Assembly (NCBI RefSeq): GCF_963678635.1
Contig: NC_087068.1
Coordinates: forward strand, 58,203,896 to 58,267,895
Length of the DNA stretch: 64,000 nucleotides
From: Symsagittifera roscoffensis
Taxonomy: Eukaryota; Xenacoelomorpha; Acoela; Convolutidae
Reading direction: 5' to 3'
The notes under the pieces are model-generated. The model was not told the DNA's origin and searched no databases. It was given only the letters and a program-made list of their open reading frames with translations. Every line of letters begins with the position of its first letter. The stretch's first letter is position 1. Position numbers and translations under genes: made by a program. Below, piece after piece: positions 12,340-24,600 of the stretch.

Positions 12340-12553
12340 GCAGAAGGTTCGATCACAGTTAAGAACTTAGTAGCTCTTTTTTGTGTGGTTTTTTATTATA
12401 CAAGTTTAAGAAGGCGTAGAAATTTTCAAAAGTTAATAATATTTATTAAGCATTTTCGAAAGAAGCAAATGAAGTTGCTAAAAGGAAGCAATTGAAATTG
12501 TCTTACAGATTCTGTACCACCAGAATTCTCTTCCTGAAACTCAAAGAGGAAAA

Positions 12554-13065
12554 ATGAGAACGCTTTCAAATATAGAGGTCAGCAAGGTCTTTTTCAAGTG
12601 TAATGGTTCCTGGTATATTCAATTTGATCGACTAGCAATGGGCAGTTCCCTCTCTGTTATTCTTATAAAACCTATGGCTGAAAGAGTAAAGTTTGCTTTA
12701 AAACTGAAAATACCGACAGGAACGAGGATACAGCCAGTAGGTGATAAGAACGGTTTGTGTTCAAGTTGCTGCAGGAAAGTAACAAATAGATCAAATAATG
12801 TTCAATGCGAGAGATGCCGATACTGGTACCATCTTTTAATTGGACAAAACTCTATGATATTAACGCATCAAGAATTGAAATAGTCTGGTATTCTAAAAGC
12901 TGCTATCGCGCTAAGAACGTTGAGACGGTCACACCACGGGTGAAATTCTTCCGCATTTACATGGAGGACATTATTAGAACAGTTAAAGGTGAGCCAACTT
13001 GTTTTCTCGTTCCCGACAAATTTTTTCATCCAAATCTTCAGTTCATTCTAGAGGAAATCAATTAA
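12554..13065 (+). pseudogene. Penelope-like RT, copy b, unit 3
   Basis: The longest open stretch of the PLE copies (109 codons, 12,554-12,883): MRTLSNIEVSKVFFKCNGSW, LAMGSSLSVILI, a small frame-neutral change to KPMAERVKFAL, then the PHD finger ending in RCRYWYH. The IYMED block follows in another frame (12,961-12,990). Confidence 0.8.
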
Positions 13066-13440
13066 AAATGGAATTTGACCTTCCTTTGGTTGAACATAAA
13101 AATTTCGAAGGATAACGGGTTAACCTGCAGTTGGTATAAGAAGTAGATGCTGGGACTATCTTGAGTTATAGGAGCTGCGCTTCAACTCAGTACAAGCGCA
13201 GTGTTATCCAAGGCACTGTACATAGAGTACCTAGGAGTACATCCAACTGGGAGCAATTTTATAAGGCTATGGAAAGTAATAGGGTCCAATGGTTGACGAA
13301 TCAGTACCGTAAATATTGGTATTGGCTGCACATGTGACAACAGACACCCTGCTTAAAATTATCAAAGGCAAGCGCAAGCGAGTGGACAGTAAGAGGAGTT
13401 CTGCAACTCAATCACCAAAGGATGTGAAGACCAATGCTTA

Positions 13441-13900
13441 TTGTGCAATTTAGAATTAACCAAAGCCAATATCTTACGAAGTTTAACTAACGTTCAAGTA
13501 GTTTTCACCGCAAGAAAACCAGAATCATGTTTAGCGTTGCTGCAATTAGCATTATCTAATGATTTCAAGTCAAGAGCGGCTTATAAACTGTCATGTAGTG
13601 TACATTCATCCACATATGTCGGACAAACTGTTTGTTATTTGACCACTAGAATTGATGACCACGAGAAAGCAGACTCGCCGGTAGGCCTCCACAACAACAA
13701 GGCAGGTATGAGAGAAAAAACGTAGATGTAATGTGGAAATTATAGTTAGGTCAAACAATTAAACTGAAGTATTAACACTAGAAACAACACATATCAGGAA
13801 TCAGAAGCAACAATGAGAACACGCTCGATGATTTTAGAAGCAGGGAGCTCACAAAAAAAATTTACCTGCCTTATTTTGAGTTTACCACCGGGTACCTTCG
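13441..13900 (+). pseudogene. GIY-YIG domain of Penelope-like element, unit 3
   Basis: Same frame, same STYVGQT core and same terminating stop as in units 1 and 2. The N-terminal residues read TNVQ, as in unit 2. Confidence 0.75.
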
Positions 13901-16009
13901 CGTTCCAACTCTTGTTCTGAGCCTTTAATTAGACCGTTCCAGGCTCTAGTTAGCCTAATGTAACTAGACCGACGATATCGATTGCTTAGTTACTGTAAAG
14001 AAGCCCCCTTTTTACAATTTCCAACCACCAACCTCAATCTTAACTAGCCCCCCGTCTAACCTCCTCCCTATCTAGCCACCCAACTTAAACTGAAAAACAC
14101 CATAAATTTTATGGGTGCTAAATATCTCGAGTGAAAGTCCGTAGAACCTGTTTCCAAGCTCTGCTCAAACAAAAGCGTTTCCTCAAAACAGTGGGGACTC
14201 CCTTATTCACTTTTACACTTATCTCCTAAAACATAAAGTGGATTTTAACGATACCCGTTTGACCAAACAGAAAACCTTTGTGATCCCTTCTAACTTCTGT
14301 ACTGCTCTGGTCACGCTGCTGGTAGTATCTACCCAGTCGCGTGTCCCTGCTTCCCGTCCTGAGAAACAGTTGGCCACTTGCCGCCTGGTCACCTGTTCCA
14401 GTCAAGTCTCCCACTGGTCCACTGAGGTTGCAAGGCTATCTGAAAACCCTTTGAACGCCCCGAATTCGGGCATCTATTCAACGTTGCTGATTTGATTGGG
14501 CATGCTATTTTAATTAATATAAAGAATTGATCCACCTAATCTGGAAATCAAATCCACCGTCCTTTTTGATTTTTTAAACCGTTTTTTGTTCCTATTTCTC
14601 ATCTTTTTAGTTTTTTGTTTCGCTTTTTGTCTTTTGCTCGTTTTTTTTTTACTCTAATGCCCCTTTTTACTCGGTTAGCTAAGCCTCATTTCGGAAAACG
14701 CACCGGGAAGTTTTCTCAAGTTTTCTTAAAAAGCTATCACGTTACGACCAGAAGGTGGACACGCTCCCGTTGAACCGCACCACCGGTACTCTAGAATGGG
14801 CATGTATTTCGGAACTGCGTCAAATAGGCTCGATCCCGCAGTCTTGAGGTCGTAAAAACACTCAGGAGCGCCATAAAAACACTATGTAACAGTCGCCTAC
14901 TTATCTAAAGTCACATATGAGGCAAAGAGAAGTAGGCCCTACAACCATTGGCTCAAGAATCAGTGACACTATCTTTTGGGTTTTCTACCTCTTGCAGTCG
15001 GAGCCATGTCGGTTCACTTGCGACATGAGACTACAAACTGGGTTACAGCTTAAAAGCTACTACCAAAATAAACCCACTCTAGAAATAAGAACGCCCATGT
15101 TCAGGTCTCGAAATACCTAAAACACGCAAACGCCATTAAAAAAAGGTCGAAATCCAAGATTTAACGTCAGTTTTTATTGCACAGTGGACCTTCGATCCAT
15201 TTCAGATAGTTCAATCTAAAAACTCGCCCTAATGCAACATAATCACATAAAACACACTCAACAAACTTTAATTGGGTACTCACATACCGACGCGACCTCT
15301 AGAAATAAATCATGAAAAAAGCTAAAGCAAATCTAGAATTGATTTAGGGTAATTAAGTCTAACTCAAGGAGTTTTATATAAATAAATTTGAGCTCAAGAA
15401 TAGGTTTCTCTTCCTGGACTATTGGGCAGCTTCAGCTGTCCACCTTTCCACTCAAGTATCACTCTGGTCCAATTGACTGTCTTCTCTATCCGTCTTCCGG
15501 AACTCTTGACTTTCTATCGGGAACAAGATAGCTCTACTCGTGCAGGATTGTTTTTGTAAAATTGCGATTAGCAGTTTTACGCTCGTGTTTTTCTAGCAGC
15601 TTTTTCACGATTATCACTCGAATCTTCTGATCGCTTTTTCTCGTATTTTCAGTTTTTGCTCTATTCGAAATTAAAAAAAAAACTTTTTTTCTCGCCAAAA
15701 TCAGTCTTAAAAGTTCAGCTCAAGGTCAAACTTCCAAATATGACCACCTGGCACAGACAAAAACTCATGTGATCTCGAGCATAACTCAAACTCAAAGCAA
15801 TGCGAGGAAGCCCTTGAATGCCGTGAAGAAAGCAACTGTCAATTAAAGTATACTAAACTCGATTATAGAAATGATAAAATTGTCTATTTTTTATGTTTTT
15901 TTAAAAAAAATTTTGCGGCCCCTGGGACAGAGCATTCAGAAGAGCAAAAATAATTGTGGTTCTTGAAAAATTCATTGTGTCGAATTATGATTTGTTCCTT
16001 ATTTCGCTT

Positions 16010-16460
16010 ATTTCTCTGCTAGTTTCCGGACATTTTTTGTAGAGCCCGTTGCTGCTCTCCATAACACGCAAAACTAATGGAATAAGTTGAAGCTTCAGAG
16101 TTTATGTTAGTTTTCTAATCTTTTGACACTCTCATGATATTTTTAGGCTTCACCTATAGTTGTAGGTCAAGATTTAGCATAGGGATTTGAAAAGTATTTA
16201 AACCGAAAAAAGTTCGGCTGATTCTGCCCCCAGAATCCAGTTGCCTTGATCTCAAGTCGAGCGCCATCTTCAGTAGGGATTGTTTTGTTATGAATTTTCT
16301 TAAGGTACCACGAATTTAATTATGTGTATCCACCTTTGGGGCAGTGTCGTGAATGAGTCAGTGTAAGCGGTTGTCCACATGGGCATTTATAGGGAACATT
16401 TGGTAGTTCCCATCCATCTCTCAGACGTGAACTATCGTTAAACTCTGCTTTGTTGAGGAA
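16010..16460 (-). pseudogene. C-terminal part of the second RT family, unit 3
   Basis: Minus-strand counterpart of 10,640-11,053, more decayed: remnants of the finger (CGQPL, then a HS/CPKGG region) near 16,330-16,400, of an ARLEIKATGFWG-like block near 16,220-16,260, and of the extreme C-terminus near 16,030. Frames shift several times. Confidence 0.45.
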
Positions 16461-16679
16461 ACAAACTGTACTTTTTACGGGTAGCACGCTAAGCCAGTTC
16501 GATGCTACTTTTTATGATGCTAAAATTTTGTTGTTTTTTTTCTGATGAGCAATTTTCTATAATTTTAGCCTTTTTTGAGAGTGAGATATTTTGTCTCTCA
16601 ATTTTGATGTTTCTAATTATCAGAGTGTGTTGCGTTTCAGATTTTTCTGGATCACTGTTTTGTAACGGATCACAAATTG

Positions 16680-17420
16680 CTCGGAAAAGTCCATACAAAA
16701 TTTGTGGAACAGTCCGTGTTACTGAGGAGGTTTTATCCTCCCATTCTTAGCGGTAAAGTAAAAAGGCTGCAATCTGCATCGGTTTTATGGTTTTTACCAG
16801 TAATTCTAAGAAGTAATTGCTGTCTTACGTTTTTCTCATTTCCGTCCATTTTCCGAAATGCTGTGGGAGTTGTTCATGTTAGGAAGTTTTTTTCTTAGCT
16901 CCTTTTGTGTAGCATGAGTACGCGTTTTTTGGTGATGTTTTCGCTATTTGGGAAATTCTTTTTTGATAGGGTATTTGTCTTTTCAACTTCGCTTTACTGG
17001 ATTACTTTGCACGGTGATAGTATTCCGATAACCAATTCAAGGTTTCTAAAGCCATCTAACATTGTAAAATTTGTGCCTTCGAATACCTTTATGGCTGTTT
17101 TCCGGTGGTTTTTCATTATTATGAGGAGACACTTGGAAGGCTTCACATTGTAGCGGAAAGCTTTCCGTGCACATCCAGTTTGTCGACTAATGTACGGAGA
17201 CTCATAAGATCATCTGCAGTTTTCCATCATCAGGGAACAATTTTTCGGTGAAGTCTGATTTTTGCAGGAGCTCGAACAGTGGGATTATCCCTATTCCGTA
17301 CATAGCCTTCGCGAATTGATCATCTTGCGTAGTGCCTTTGGTAGAATCCAAACCGTGTTGTGGACATATAAATTTGAGGTATAAATGAGTTAGCCAGCGC
17401 ATGTTGTTGTTAACCAGCAA
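16680..17420 (-). pseudogene. Second reverse transcriptase family, unit 3
   Basis: From 17,420 leftward: LYLKFICPQHGLDS, GTTQDDQFAKAMYGIGIIP, then KLFPDDGKLQMIL (FPDD at the YxDD position), KPSKCLLIIMK near 17,110, and the thumb NVRQQLLL with LPLRMGG near 16,740-16,830. The three parts are in different frames. Better order and length than the unit 1/2 copy because it continues towards its own C-terminal domain at 16.0-16.46 kb. Confidence 0.6.
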
Positions 17421-17560
17421 GTTCTCTGGTGAGAGAAATTAAGGCTTTTCCTGCAACAATCAGAAGCATGGCTTCCGTTTCCGTTTTCTCAAACTCATTT
17501 CTCAACCTTTGGATAGCATATTCAATTCCCCACTTCTGGCCTAACAGAGTTAGAATTTTT

Positions 17561-17814
17561 TCCGAATCTTTCAAGGTATGATTTTATACAATGGGTGTTT
17601 TGAACTATGAACTATTTGCCTATAAAACTCGCCTTTACCAATAAACTTTACCCCTTGATTTTCGGTCGGAGGCATCAGATGATACGAGTGTACGCCATTA
17701 GGTTTTCATGAGGAAAGTTGCAGCAGGAAAGTAACAAATAGGTCAAAGGAGGCTGAATGAGAGAGATGACAAAATTGGTACCATCGTGCTGCCCTGCAGC
17801 CAACTACACTTGAC
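17561..17814 (+). other. Array edge with a PHD-finger scrap
   Basis: No gene. At 17,708-17,790 a short piece of the PLE finger region (gcagcaggaaagtaacaaatag and caaaattggtacc) appears out of context. This is the last trace of the composite before the inverted-repeat element and the LTR retrotransposon. Confidence 0.55.
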
Positions 17815-17833
17815 GTGGATGTATGCTTTTCAT

Positions 17834-18715
17834 TGTAACATTCGCCCAAATACTACACAGCGACGGAGCTTGGAAAAAGTACCTATTAACGACTGGCAGG
17901 CGTCAGTTACCTTAATTCTACTCGATTTTCACCGCCTCGACCTTGCCGGTTGATTTTCTGGTCTGTCTAGGGCTAAGTAAGAAGTTACTATTTTTAGGCC
18001 ATCAGCCAAACGACTTTTGATCAGCTTTCGTTTACATGCAAACACAACCACATAGCTGGGTCTCGGATCCTCAGACTACGTGATTGCTATTAAAAACACG
18101 GCTCGAACACCTTATTTTTTATGTTTTTGTGTGACAGTTCAATATTAAATCCATTGGAGATGGATTGACCCTTTCCTCTTTCTAGCTACTCATATTCTAA
18201 AATATCAAATTATACCGGTGTTATTTCAAAGTTCTATGGCATCCGAGTAGCTACAATTTTAGTTTTATATAGTCTTTTCACATACAACAGTCTCTGGGGG
18301 CCAAGCCTCCGCTCCCGTGTTCTTCTCGAGATAACGATGTTATCTGTCCCAATTTGTGGCACGGGAGGGTTCCGTGGAATATTTCTTCCCCACTGAAGCT
18401 TCCTTTTCTACTAACTTCCACTGCTAAGGTTCTTTTCGTGTGTTATTGACGATAAGAGGCTTCGTTTCTCTCGTTCTTTTGTGCGACTGTTTTCTGCTAT
18501 ATCTGTCGTTGTTGTGTTTTTACGTCCTTTTCAGTCAAAATGGCCGTCTTTTTGTATTTCTCAGAAATACTGGCCCGTCAATCGAAATTTTAAAAACTCA
18601 AATTTTTGGAATATCTAGACCCTCCTTCGCATCACTTTTTTGTTACTATGGCCTTTAGTCATCGTTTTCTGTCAAGCCGCAAGGTTGCGCTGTGCCAATC
18701 TGGCAGAATGGCACA
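17834..18715 (-). repeat. 3' LTR (left)
   Basis: 882 bp, + strand begins TGTAACATTCGCCCAAATAC and ends CAGAATGGCACA, giving the TG...CA ends of an LTR. Matches 38,858-39,736 along its length with scattered differences (a few percent by eye) and small indels. No gene inside; a 72-codon frame at 18,440 also lies in the other LTR and is taken as chance. Confidence 0.92.
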
Positions 18716-18735
18716 TACTCCCCGGACAAGTCCCC
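18716..18735 (-). other. Candidate polypurine tract
   Basis: On the minus strand the bases just before the 3' LTR read gacttgtccggggagta. The GGGGAG core abuts the LTR at the place where plus-strand priming occurs in LTR elements. The same ttgtccggggag string recurs at about 28,944, 31,410 and 31,452. Confidence 0.5.
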
Positions 18736-19490
18736 ATCAATGTCCCTATTGATCGCATAACACCGGGTTATCGTCAAGTAGTACTCCAGTTCTCTATAAT
18801 TGATCTTAAAAATCGCATTAGAAAATGAAATTTATCTAGTCCACCTCAACTCACTACGTGTCACAAATGGCATCTTACTACATCTCACTGCCTTCCAACA
18901 TTTTCACAAACTTTGCACCATGAGGAGTGTCCTAGATAAAATTTCTTTACTGACTACTTACGTCATCTTGCCATAAAACTTCTTTTCGCTCTTTGTGATT
19001 AAAAAGTTCGGACGTGGCACGGCCACGCACCCGTTAAAATTTTCTTAACGTCACTCACCAAGTATAATCAGTTATTTATGCGGTCCTATTTGATATTAAA
19101 ACCAAGAAACTCTGTGGCTAGGAAAGTTATTGAGTTACTCACCCTTTCCGAGCGAATTTACCCAAACTTACCATGTCGCCACACAGTGAATATGCGTCTT
19201 ACACAGGTTAAAAACTTCAGTCGTGAAACGATAGGTAAATATACTCACCTATTTCCTTCATATACATACATAAATAGTCATAACTTAAATCAACAATTTC
19301 AACAATTTTAACAATTGCGACATTTTCCAAAGTTTCATCTGACCAAACTAGGTCGAAACAAAAGTTTAACAAGGTTAATAATCAAACTTGGTTGATTAGT
19401 TCAAGTTTTAACACACAAAGACAATCAAGTTTTTCTCCTTCTCTTCCTTTCTTGTTCACATCTTAACTCATCATCTTCGTTCAACGATCT
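18736..19490. other. Noncoding 3' region of the LTR element
   Basis: 755 bp between the giant ORF and the 3' LTR. A 77-codon + strand frame at 19,078 shows no recognisable feature. Around 19,285-19,320 is a short caacaattttaac tandem. Probably 3' UTR. Confidence 0.6.
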
Positions 19491-20567
19491 TCATTCCATT
19501 GCTTCTCCATCCTGATCTCCAGCGTCACTGTCTTCCAGAACTTTTTCTAACATACCCATAGAGTTGCGGGCCGTGCCCCAACTCTCTTGTTCCAATAGCC
19601 TCGGTTTGCAACAAGGTAGTAAGTCTACATTCGCCTTTTGCTCCCGGTTCCTGCAAAAGCTGTTGTGGAGACACAGGCTCACATTCCGTTCTAGGTCAGC
19701 TCTTAAGACCTCCTTCTTTTCATCTTCAGTTACACAAGGCGCTGCAGCTACTCGCTTCACCGCCGTGGTGACCGCGTTTCTGTGCGTCGGGAATGCTCTC
19801 TTATAGGCTCCCGGTCCTATATCTAACTGGAAAGATTGATAGGTTTCCGTGTTTCTCGACATGTGACGCTTCGCGCGTTCATACATCCATGACCTCATCA
19901 CTGCACGGAACCAAGGCATCAATCTCTGCCTTGACCATATTCTTTCGATAGCTTTGGGTATTCTCAGAACCTTGCAGGTGGTTCTGAAAAGATCCAGTTT
20001 GCGGCTCATCTTTACGTTAATCAGCTGCTCAGGAGTCGACACGGCCGTCTCCTGTTCACTCGTGTCCGCGTGAGCCTCCAACCACCTAAAATCCAGCATG
20101 GCACTAACCACCACGATTGACACTTGTTGATTCTGATCGGGCAACCCCGTAGAATACAACTCCTCCACGTCCCATACTAGCATCAGATTCACGCGTTTGG
20201 GGTACCATAACGTCTGCGCCAAACAGTGACAAATATACTCCCCATGGGTCCTCAGTATGTTCCTTCGGGTTCGATACCCTGAGGCTCCCAGCAACGGTTC
20301 CACTTCCATCATAATTCTGTGCAAATCGTCTTTCTCTTCCATGATGGGGAACTCAGTGGGTAACGCTCCACTCGCTTTCTGGTTCTGGAACTCGCTCACA
20401 TTACCTTCGTTCAACCTCATGAACTCTTCACCCACTACGTCTTGCAACTCGCCTTCAGATCTCTTCGGGACTGCCCGAAAGATCTTCGCCAACAGATCAT
20501 ATGACCTTTCCGACATTCTGGCCAACCTCACACACTTTGGCACAGAGAAAAATTGATCAATCAACAC
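19491..20567 (-). pseudogene. Giant ORF, C-terminal segment
   Basis: 358 codons, overlapping the previous frame by a few bases (frame change at 20,561-20,567). It contains RTHGEYICHCLAQTLWYPKR and VSIVVVSAMLDFRWLEAHAD, then Arg-rich helices (RIWSRQRLMPWFRAVMRSWM), and ends in an acidic tail (DAGDQDGEAME). No domain recognised. Confidence 0.55.
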
Positions 20568-22427
20568 CTGCTGCGTCTTCGCATCATCACCACCATGTGC
20601 GCAGGATACCTGCTATTGCAATACGGGGCGGAGCTTAAACCCACCAGATATTTTGAACCAGTAGGTCTATGATAGGCCTCGCTATCCTTCAGATTCATTT
20701 CTTTTTCTAGAGCCTCCCGCCAGCCTCCAATCTTCTGCTCTGTTTGCAATGCTCCAGGGAATACTTCCACGCTGAGGGACGTCACTAGCTCATGGTCACG
20801 CTCCAGGCGCTCAAGCGTTTCTATCGAGCTCGTCATGTTACAAAATCCCAAGGCTGTGGTCAAGTTTACCTCCGTCACCCCATGACAGTCCGCGACCAAC
20901 TCCATTCCACTCTTATCCGACATGCTCAATCTTCCATACAATTGTGCCAGTTGTCGATGCTGCTCGCTCAGTGTAATCAGGCAGTGTCCCAAGTTACAAA
21001 CATGTCCTTCCATCCCACTATATTGAGCTAAACAGATGAGCTTGCCTCAACCAATTGCCCGATGGGCTTCCCTCGGATGGCTCCGTGGATGGGTTGTTCT
21101 TCCACTTCGTCACCCTCATGGCCAGCCGATGGTGTATCATGGCCAGATCATGTAGACTCGCGTCATCATCCAGGTCTAACGTGACATCCGCCGTCATATC
21201 CCAGATTAAACCAGCAATAGGATGGGGACACCAAGAAGGCTTCATGAGTTCCCACATGGCTACCAGGCTGGTTTTCAAGGGACCGTCCCAAGAACCACAA
21301 TCAAAACTCACTTGCTCCTTCAGTTCAGGAACCGAGGGTTCGACCACTCGTTCTTCTAAAATGATTCCCAGCTTGGGTTGTTCCACCATCAGCATTCCAG
21401 TCTCCTTGATTCGTTCGACCCAGAAATTGAGCGCTATGACTTGCTCATAGTCGAAGTACGCTTCCCCAGCTTCTTCATTCACGAAGGGATTATACGCCAT
21501 TCCCGGTATGCCAGACACATATTGGAACGACTTCAGTTTCCATAGTGTTGCAAAGTCTTTCTGCCCCCTGACTGTTTCAATCAACTCCCGGCTCACTTTC
21601 AATCCTTTGTTGGAATACCTCCTCACTTCTTCCAACTTGCGATAGCTCTCCATGTCGTTCGACTCCCTACTTGGTACATTCGTGCCGTACTCTTTCCGAT
21701 TCAGGTTAGAATTCTCTGTTAGCCCTTTCAGATATTCCTGCATGGCTCGCTTCTCGCTCCAAGCCATCAGGTGCCCTCTCGCGGAGTTCCTCGCATTCAA
21801 CATCTCCACATAACCCCCAGCTGGATCTCCCATGTGGACCAATTCCGGCACAGTGATTCGACTGTGTTCGAAGACATCGAGTTGTCCCTCCAGTTTCATT
21901 CGGGCCATGTTGGTTCGCGAGGGCCTGTAATCATCAATTTCTCCAGATCCACACTGACTGATGATTTCCATCTCTAGCTTAGTGTCTTCCAGGGTTCGTG
22001 CAGTCTTCTTTGACTTCGTGGCTGTTATGGTCAGACCTGCTAAGAGCATAGAGGGTAGCAGGATCTCTTTTTCTCCCCCAACTAGTGTCGCACCATTTCA
22101 TTGCCCGCTCTCGCCTGAACGACCTGCGCTAGTCAGAGAGGCCACCACTGTGCTGGCTTTTGACTTCACCACTCTCTGATTCACGGTTCGACTTCCTGTT
22201 TTTCCTTTCAGTCGCAGCAGCCCTTTTTTGGCCTGTCTAACGGGTAGTTTCTTCGTGAACTGCTGGTCATCGGCACTGTCCTCTGTAACTGACTCGGTCA
22301 GAACATCAGACTCCATGGAGTTCATTATCTTCTCCAGGACCTCACACATGATGGGTTGGTTCAGCCCCACCTTCATTCTGGACTGCGTCCCGTATCTTCT
22401 TATCACGTCCCATGACCTGAAGTTCAT
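20561..22427 (-). pseudogene. Giant ORF, unassigned middle C-terminal segments
   Basis: Three successive frames: 22,427-22,098 (Ser/Lys-rich, ends TGA, same frame resumes), 22,049-21,018 (343 codons, with FWVERIKETGML and SFDCGSWDGPLK) and 21,013-20,561 (150 codons, MEGHVCNLGHCLITLSEQHR). Codon content and lack of stops argue for real past coding. Function unknown. Confidence 0.5.
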
Positions 22428-23655
22428 GACCTGAAGTTCCCCCCATGAAGTTCACTCGGCTCCAGGTTGCCCCTGTCTTGCGTTCTAGTTCGCTTTGATA
22501 TCTCTCCCATTCCTCCTCCGGTAGCGTACTCAGGAAGGATACCCTCATTGATTCTTTAATCTTTCTCCTCCTTGGTGACTCAAGGAGCAATCTTTGTGGA
22601 TCCCTACTTCGGCACTCTCTCGCCTGACTTATTGGATCCACAGGGGATAAATCGGCCGACGCCTCTTTAGTAGGAGACATGAAAGACGATGGCGTCATCA
22701 GCAATAGACTCCCATCGACTTCCCCGTCGTCATCTTCACTAAACCGGTATTCCAGCAAGTCTCTCTCCAACGCTCCTAGATCCGTCTCACCCGGCCTTCC
22801 TGTCTTTCCCCTGATGTCGTCATCGTCCAGATCCATCAGTTCATCGTCATTTGCGTCCGGTATCGGCTTAGGTCCCGAAGGGCCTTGTCTGGTGTCCACG
22901 CCCGAGTCCGGCCGCGCCGGTACGGTCAGGTCTCCTGCGTGATAGAACAACTCATAATTCACCAGGAACTCTACCGACTCCTCGCCATGTGAAGCCAGGT
23001 CCTCTATCGTTATATATGAGCCTCCTCTGCACTCTTTTGCCACTACCACTTTCACCTCTCCTGGCCACCTCAGTCTTGATAAATCATCGGTGGGGGCATA
23101 CTCACCATTCCACACCTCAGCCGAGACTCCCGGTCTCCTGGAAGGTGGTGACTTGATCTTCTTCCTGCTCCAAGCATCAGCAAATGTGAAGTCAAACGTG
23201 TGTGCGGCTGCAACCTTCCAACCAATGAAGCGCGGCTCCATCCCTTCACTCCACTTCAGCATTCTCCTTTCTGCATCACGAGCTGCTCGGATGCGAGGGG
23301 CGATGATGGGAGATGTGACCCCCAACAATATCCTCCTTATCGGTGGGTATCGAGGGCATTGGTCCGGCAGCGGCCTGGACCCAGAAAGCCACTCTTGCTG
23401 GTTTTCTTTCACGTGTGCGTAGGCTTCTGGCAGAAGTGGGACTCTCATTGCCGTTTCTGAATCCTTCACTACCGGTCTCAGTTTCCAGAGCTTCGGGTTA
23501 AACTGGATATGGGAGAGGTCTTCGCGGCCCGTTCTGCACTTGAAGTTGTTGTTGAAATCCATCAACAACCAACCCGGCTCCGCTATTCTCACGAACAGCC
23601 TATCGTCGCTGACCAGTCCTCTCAGCTCCTTCTGCTCTGCCCAGTTTAGCACAGA
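22342..23655 (-). pseudogene. Giant ORF, unassigned segment with acidic tail
   Basis: 436 codons: SVLNWAEQKELRGL onward, with regions rich in Trp/Arg/Pro (ERRMLKWSEGMEPRFIGW, PPSRRPGVSAEVWNG) and an acidic low-complexity stretch (DDELMDLDDDDIRGK). No family recognised. A frame change near 22,400 leads into the segment ending at 22,098. Confidence 0.55.
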
Positions 23656-24600
23656 TCAATCTACAACTGAGACCAGGTTGACATACAACACAGAGTTCCT
23701 GTATGCCTTGACTTGCACGTCCGGGAATACGAAGGACATCACCGGTCCATACACCACCGTGACGAACTCCCGCAGTCCATGAATCAAAGCCAATGGATCG
23801 ATCCACATCATGACAGCCAAATATGTCAGCAAGGGCATGCCACAATACTGTCTGCACTCTTCGGCATCCGTCGCCACCTTATCTTCTCCTGTGACACTTC
23901 TGTTCTGTTGCAGGAGATATTGGAGCAGGAGAGTCCTCCAGTCCTTCATTTTCCTGAGCGAGGCGGTTTCCAACTGCGCGTTGAACTCGCGACTCGTTCC
24001 CTGGAGTTGTTCGGGGTAACGCAACAACACAAGCAAATCACCCAGGCGACCATAGGTCATGGCAATCAAAGTCAGGAGTCCATCCAATGGCAAATCTGCT
24101 AATGCTTGGGTGAATAGATTCGCAGGTCCCTTCACGAAATTCTCGTGACCAAATGTCACGTACAGGGCTAATATCAGGCCAATCGACAGCTTCCTGATAT
24201 CTTTGACGAAACTCGCGATCAAGTTCCGAGATGCCCTCGGATAGCACGTCAAAAGGAAGGATGGCGTCCATCCCACTCCCATTCCACCCAAGATAGCATC
24301 TGATCGTTCGTACTGTGCCCTCGTGGCCAGTATATCAGCTTGGAACTTGTCCAACGTCATCGTGTTCACATCCTGCATGAACTGCAACATCATGCCCCCG
24401 GCTAACTCCCGGTCATCCAACAAGTTTTTCAGATACGCGTGTATCTCTTTGATCACTGCCGGTGCATGTTCGAACGCATCTTCTCCCAAGATACACAGTC
24501 TCGGTGACAAGTACAGCCATGAGTTGTTGTGCGGCTTTGTGCGCAAAGCCATTGCCATGAGATCCTCTTCAGCTGACGTCATGTTCTTCCTGACTGCCCT
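23656..24600 (-). pseudogene. Giant ORF, helical segment
   Basis: 308 codons in frame with the preceding segment across a TGA: MTSAEEDLMAMALRTK to LYVNLVSVVD. Rich in Leu, Ala and aromatic residues with alternating charged helices. Hydrophobic stretches such as LPLDGLLTLIAM and LLTYLAVMMWIDPLALI are too short or interrupted to call membrane spans. No domain recognised. Ends in TGA 23,656-23,658 followed by in-frame coding sequence. Confidence 0.55.

Larger units (their letters stand above)
11318..17560. repeat. Composite tandem repeat, rearranged unit 3
   Basis: Third copy. It rejoins the unit at 11,318 in the phase equivalent to about 690 and follows it through both PLE RT copies, GIY-YIG and the 14.2-15.1 kb segment. 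It then passes through a more diverged stretch (15.5-16.0 kb, no gene seen) into a longer version of the minus-strand RT (16.0-17.42 kb) than units 1 and 2 hold. It ends near 17,560 where homology to the other units stops. Confidence 0.8.

Noticed and set aside
20257-20556. 99-codon + strand frame
   Set aside because: Antisense to the well-supported minus-strand giant ORF; composition is that of a shadow frame.
21055-21450. 131-codon + strand frame
   Set aside because: Antisense shadow of the giant ORF.
23713-24102. 129-codon + strand frame
   Set aside because: Antisense shadow, no domain.
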